Source: Dulcicalothrix desertica PCC 7102 (GTDB taxonomy: Bacteria > Cyanobacteriota > Cyanobacteriia > Cyanobacteriales > Nostocaceae). Taken from it: a stretch of 64,000 bases of DNA. The stretch lies in assembly GCF_003991905.1 (NCBI RefSeq), contig NZ_RSCL01000015.1:126001-190000 (forward strand), given 5' to 3'. A program made the translations under genes and the position numbers. This document shows positions 62,679 through 64,000 of the stretch, in pieces. Positions within the stretch are counted from its first letter, which is position 1. The number at the start of each line of letters is the position of its first letter. The notes beneath the pieces were generated by a model that was not told the origin of the DNA, did not search any database, and worked only from the letters and a program-made list of their open reading frames with translations.

Positions 62679-63629
62679 ATGAATCAAATGAATCCTGTTC
62701 TAATCCGTTTAAAAGACGCACTTAATCAAGTTGTTGTTGGCCAGTCTACGTTAATTGAGCAAACTTTGATAGGTTTGTTATCAGGGGGACATATTATTTT
62801 AGAAGGTGTCCCAGGAACTGGTAAAACTTTACTAGTTAAGGTATTGGCTCAATTAATTAAGGCTGATTTTCGCCGTATTCAGTTAACACCCGATGTTTTG
62901 CCTGGTGATATTACTGGTACTAACATATTTGATTTGAATACTCGTAGCTTCTCGCTCAAAAAGGGGCCTGTATTTACAGAGGTATTGCTTGCAGACGAAA
63001 TTAACCGTACTCCTCCTAAAACTCAATCTGCACTTTTGGAAGCTATGGAAGAGATGCAGGTGACGCTTGATGGTGAGACTTTACCACTTCCTGATTTGTT
63101 TTGGGTAATTGCTACGCAAAACCCACTCGAATTTGAAGGAACTTATCCTTTACCGGAAGCGCAGTTAGATAGATTTTTATTCAAACTGGTTGTAGATTAT
63201 CCTGAACTTGGCGCCGAAAAGCAAATGCTATTAAATCGTAAAGCTGGGTTTGCTGCACGTCGTTTGGATATCGCTAAGTTAGAACCTGTTACTACTGTTG
63301 CTCAAATCTTAGAAGTACGTCAAGCTGTAAAACTTGTCAAGGTTTCTGAAGCTATTATTGATTATATCTTGGCTTTGGTCGGCGCCTCACGTCAGCATCC
63401 TGATTTAAATTTAGGCGCCTCCCCACGTGCTGCGGGTTTATGGTTACAAACATCGCAAGCATCAGCGTATTTTGCTGGCAGAGATTTTGTTACCCCAGAT
63501 GATGTAAAAGTTGCCGCACTCCCATTATTACGCCATAGACTTATTTTAAAACCCGAAGCTATGCTTGATGGTTTACAAATAGATGGTGTAATAGCCTCCA
63601 TATTAAACAAAGTTCCAGTTCCAAGATAA
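62679..63629 (+). CDS. MoxR-family AAA ATPase
   Basis: 316 residues from the ATG at 62679; an upstream ATG at 62616 would translate a repeat-like spacer and overlap the DUF4350 end. Walker A LEGVPGTGKTLLVKVLAQL, RIQLTPDVLPGDITGTNIF, Walker B VLLADEINRTPPKTQSALLE and sensor 1 FWVIATQNPLEFEGTYPLPE with AQLDRF mark the MoxR branch. MoxR ATPases act as chaperones that mature partner proteins, often DUF58/VWA proteins; the partner here starts 42 bp downstream. Confidence 0.94.
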   Translation: MNQMNPVLIRLKDALNQVVVGQSTLIEQTLIGLLSGGHIILEGVPGTGKTLLVKVLAQLIKADFRRIQLTPDVLPGDITGTNIFDLNTRSFSLKKGPVFTEVLLADEINRTPPKTQSALLEAMEEMQVTLDGETLPLPDLFWVIATQNPLEFEGTYPLPEAQLDRFLFKLVVDYPELGAEKQMLLNRKAGFAARRLDIAKLEPVTTVAQILEVRQAVKLVKVSEAIIDYILALVGASRQHPDLNLGASPRAAGLWLQTSQASAYFAGRDFVTPDDVKVAALPLLRHRLILKPEAMLDGLQIDGVIASILNKVPVPR

Positions 63630-63630
63630 T

Positions 63631-63664
63631 TAACTCCTAACTCCTAACTCCTAACTCCTAACTT
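63631..63664 (+). repeat. Heptanucleotide tandem repeat (TAACTCC)n
   Basis: Almost five copies of TAACTCC in a row fill the MoxR-DUF58 spacer. This is the short tandemly repeated repetitive (STRR) type common in heterocystous cyanobacteria. Confidence 0.85.
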
Positions 63665-63670
63665 TCATAA

Positions 63671-64000
63671 ATGATTCCAACTAGAAAGGTTTATTTATTG
63701 TTGACTTTGGGGATTATACTTGCCCCTGCTGTTGCGAGTTTTACTAAAGTCTCGACTGGCATAGCGGTTATTTTACTCTATGATGCAGTAATCTTAACTT
63801 TAATGATTATTGATAGTTTACGTGTGCGTCGTTCTCGTGTTGATGTTAGGCGCGAGTTACCTCCACGTTTATCAATAGGACGTGATAATCCTGTTAAGTT
63901 AGAAGTAAAATCTACTACTAGTACAATTATTAAAGTTTGCGATTATTATCCAAATACTGTTAATCTTAATCAGTCTTTGCTTCGTATTAAAGTAGAAAAA
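63671..64000 (+). CDS. DUF58 domain protein, N-terminal part (runs off right edge)
   Basis: The frame is open from ATG 63671 to the end of the window (110 residues). Two hydrophobic N-terminal segments (VYLLLTLGIILAPAVASFTK; GIAVILLYDAVILTLMIIDS) are followed by RRSRVDVRRELPPRLSIGRD with NPVKLEV, the usual start of DUF58 proteins, whose C-terminal part is VWA-like. Pairing with MoxR is the rule for this family. The DUF58 core itself is outside the window. Confidence 0.85.
   Translation, partial: MIPTRKVYLLLTLGIILAPAVASFTKVSTGIAVILLYDAVILTLMIIDSLRVRRSRVDVRRELPPRLSIGRDNPVKLEVKSTTSTIIKVCDYYPNTVNLNQSLLRIKVEK

Noticed and set aside
1-64000. tRNA, rRNA or other known RNA genes
   Set aside because: I looked for cloverleaf-like and conserved rRNA segments in the spacers and found none; a covariance-model search would be decisive.

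Overview
The window looks like filamentous (probably Nostocales-type) cyanobacterial DNA. It is AT-rich, carries DevBCA-type exporter genes, DUF4058 and Rpn/DUF4351 proteins, TIR and CHAT proteins, and many small palindromic or MITE-like repeats. The usual cyanobacterial HIP1 octamer (GCGATCGC) was not seen by eye, while GGCGCC is very frequent (about 95-100 sites by hand count).

1-21.5 kb is a biosynthetic gene cluster. On the minus strand, in transcription order, are the three partner proteins of the enediyne 'warhead cassette' (UnbL/E3 DUF1702, UnbV/E4 FG-GAP+ASPIC, UnbU/E5 membrane protein), followed by the N-terminal ketosynthase of an enediyne-type iterative polyketide synthase that runs off the left edge. 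An 819-bp divergent promoter region separates this from a long plus-strand operon: a HEAT/EF-hand-like protein, an unknown, a tandem SRPBCC protein (candidate CalC-like self-protection), two SnoaL-like proteins, a DyP-type peroxidase, a DUF362 protein, a secreted unknown, an NRPS (A with embedded methyltransferase, PCP, C; selectivity code close to beta-alanine), a GNAT acetyltransferase and a membrane protein. Three minus-strand genes (DUF3052-like, ABC1/UbiB kinase, His-rich membrane protein) close the cluster.

22-33 kb is plasmid- or island-like. It holds a three-gene operon (winged-helix-like protein, AAA ATPase, RNase D + Cas4-like nuclease fusion) that resembles a defence or DNA-repair module I cannot name. 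It also has a PD-(D/E)XK-ParA fusion with a ParB-like partner, a second ParA, a broken HTH antitoxin and a decayed Rpn nuclease gene.

33-37 kb holds DUF4058, RDD, a polytopic membrane protein, SpoIIM-like and lipoprotein genes. 59.5-64 kb holds pentapeptide, DUF4129, DUF4350, MoxR ATPase and DUF58 genes. These two blocks look like halves of one conserved MoxR/DUF58/SpoIIM/RDD neighbourhood, separated by about 22 kb of accessory DNA.

That 22 kb contains gene fragments (LysR, IS1634-type transposase, MOSC, TIR, methyltransferase), a CHAT-TIR protein next to a TIR-TM protein, ABM monooxygenase, AraC, methyltransferase, Rpn nuclease, a TetR/SDR pair sharing an operator motif, a DapF homologue with both catalytic cysteines replaced by serine, a CrtI-type oxidoreductase, GNAT/TetR, and a TetR-controlled DevB-DevC-DevA + FAD monooxygenase operon. 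Several MITE-like elements are present. One has perfect 17-bp inverted repeats and a 10-bp target duplication; several palindromes sit exactly on stop codons.
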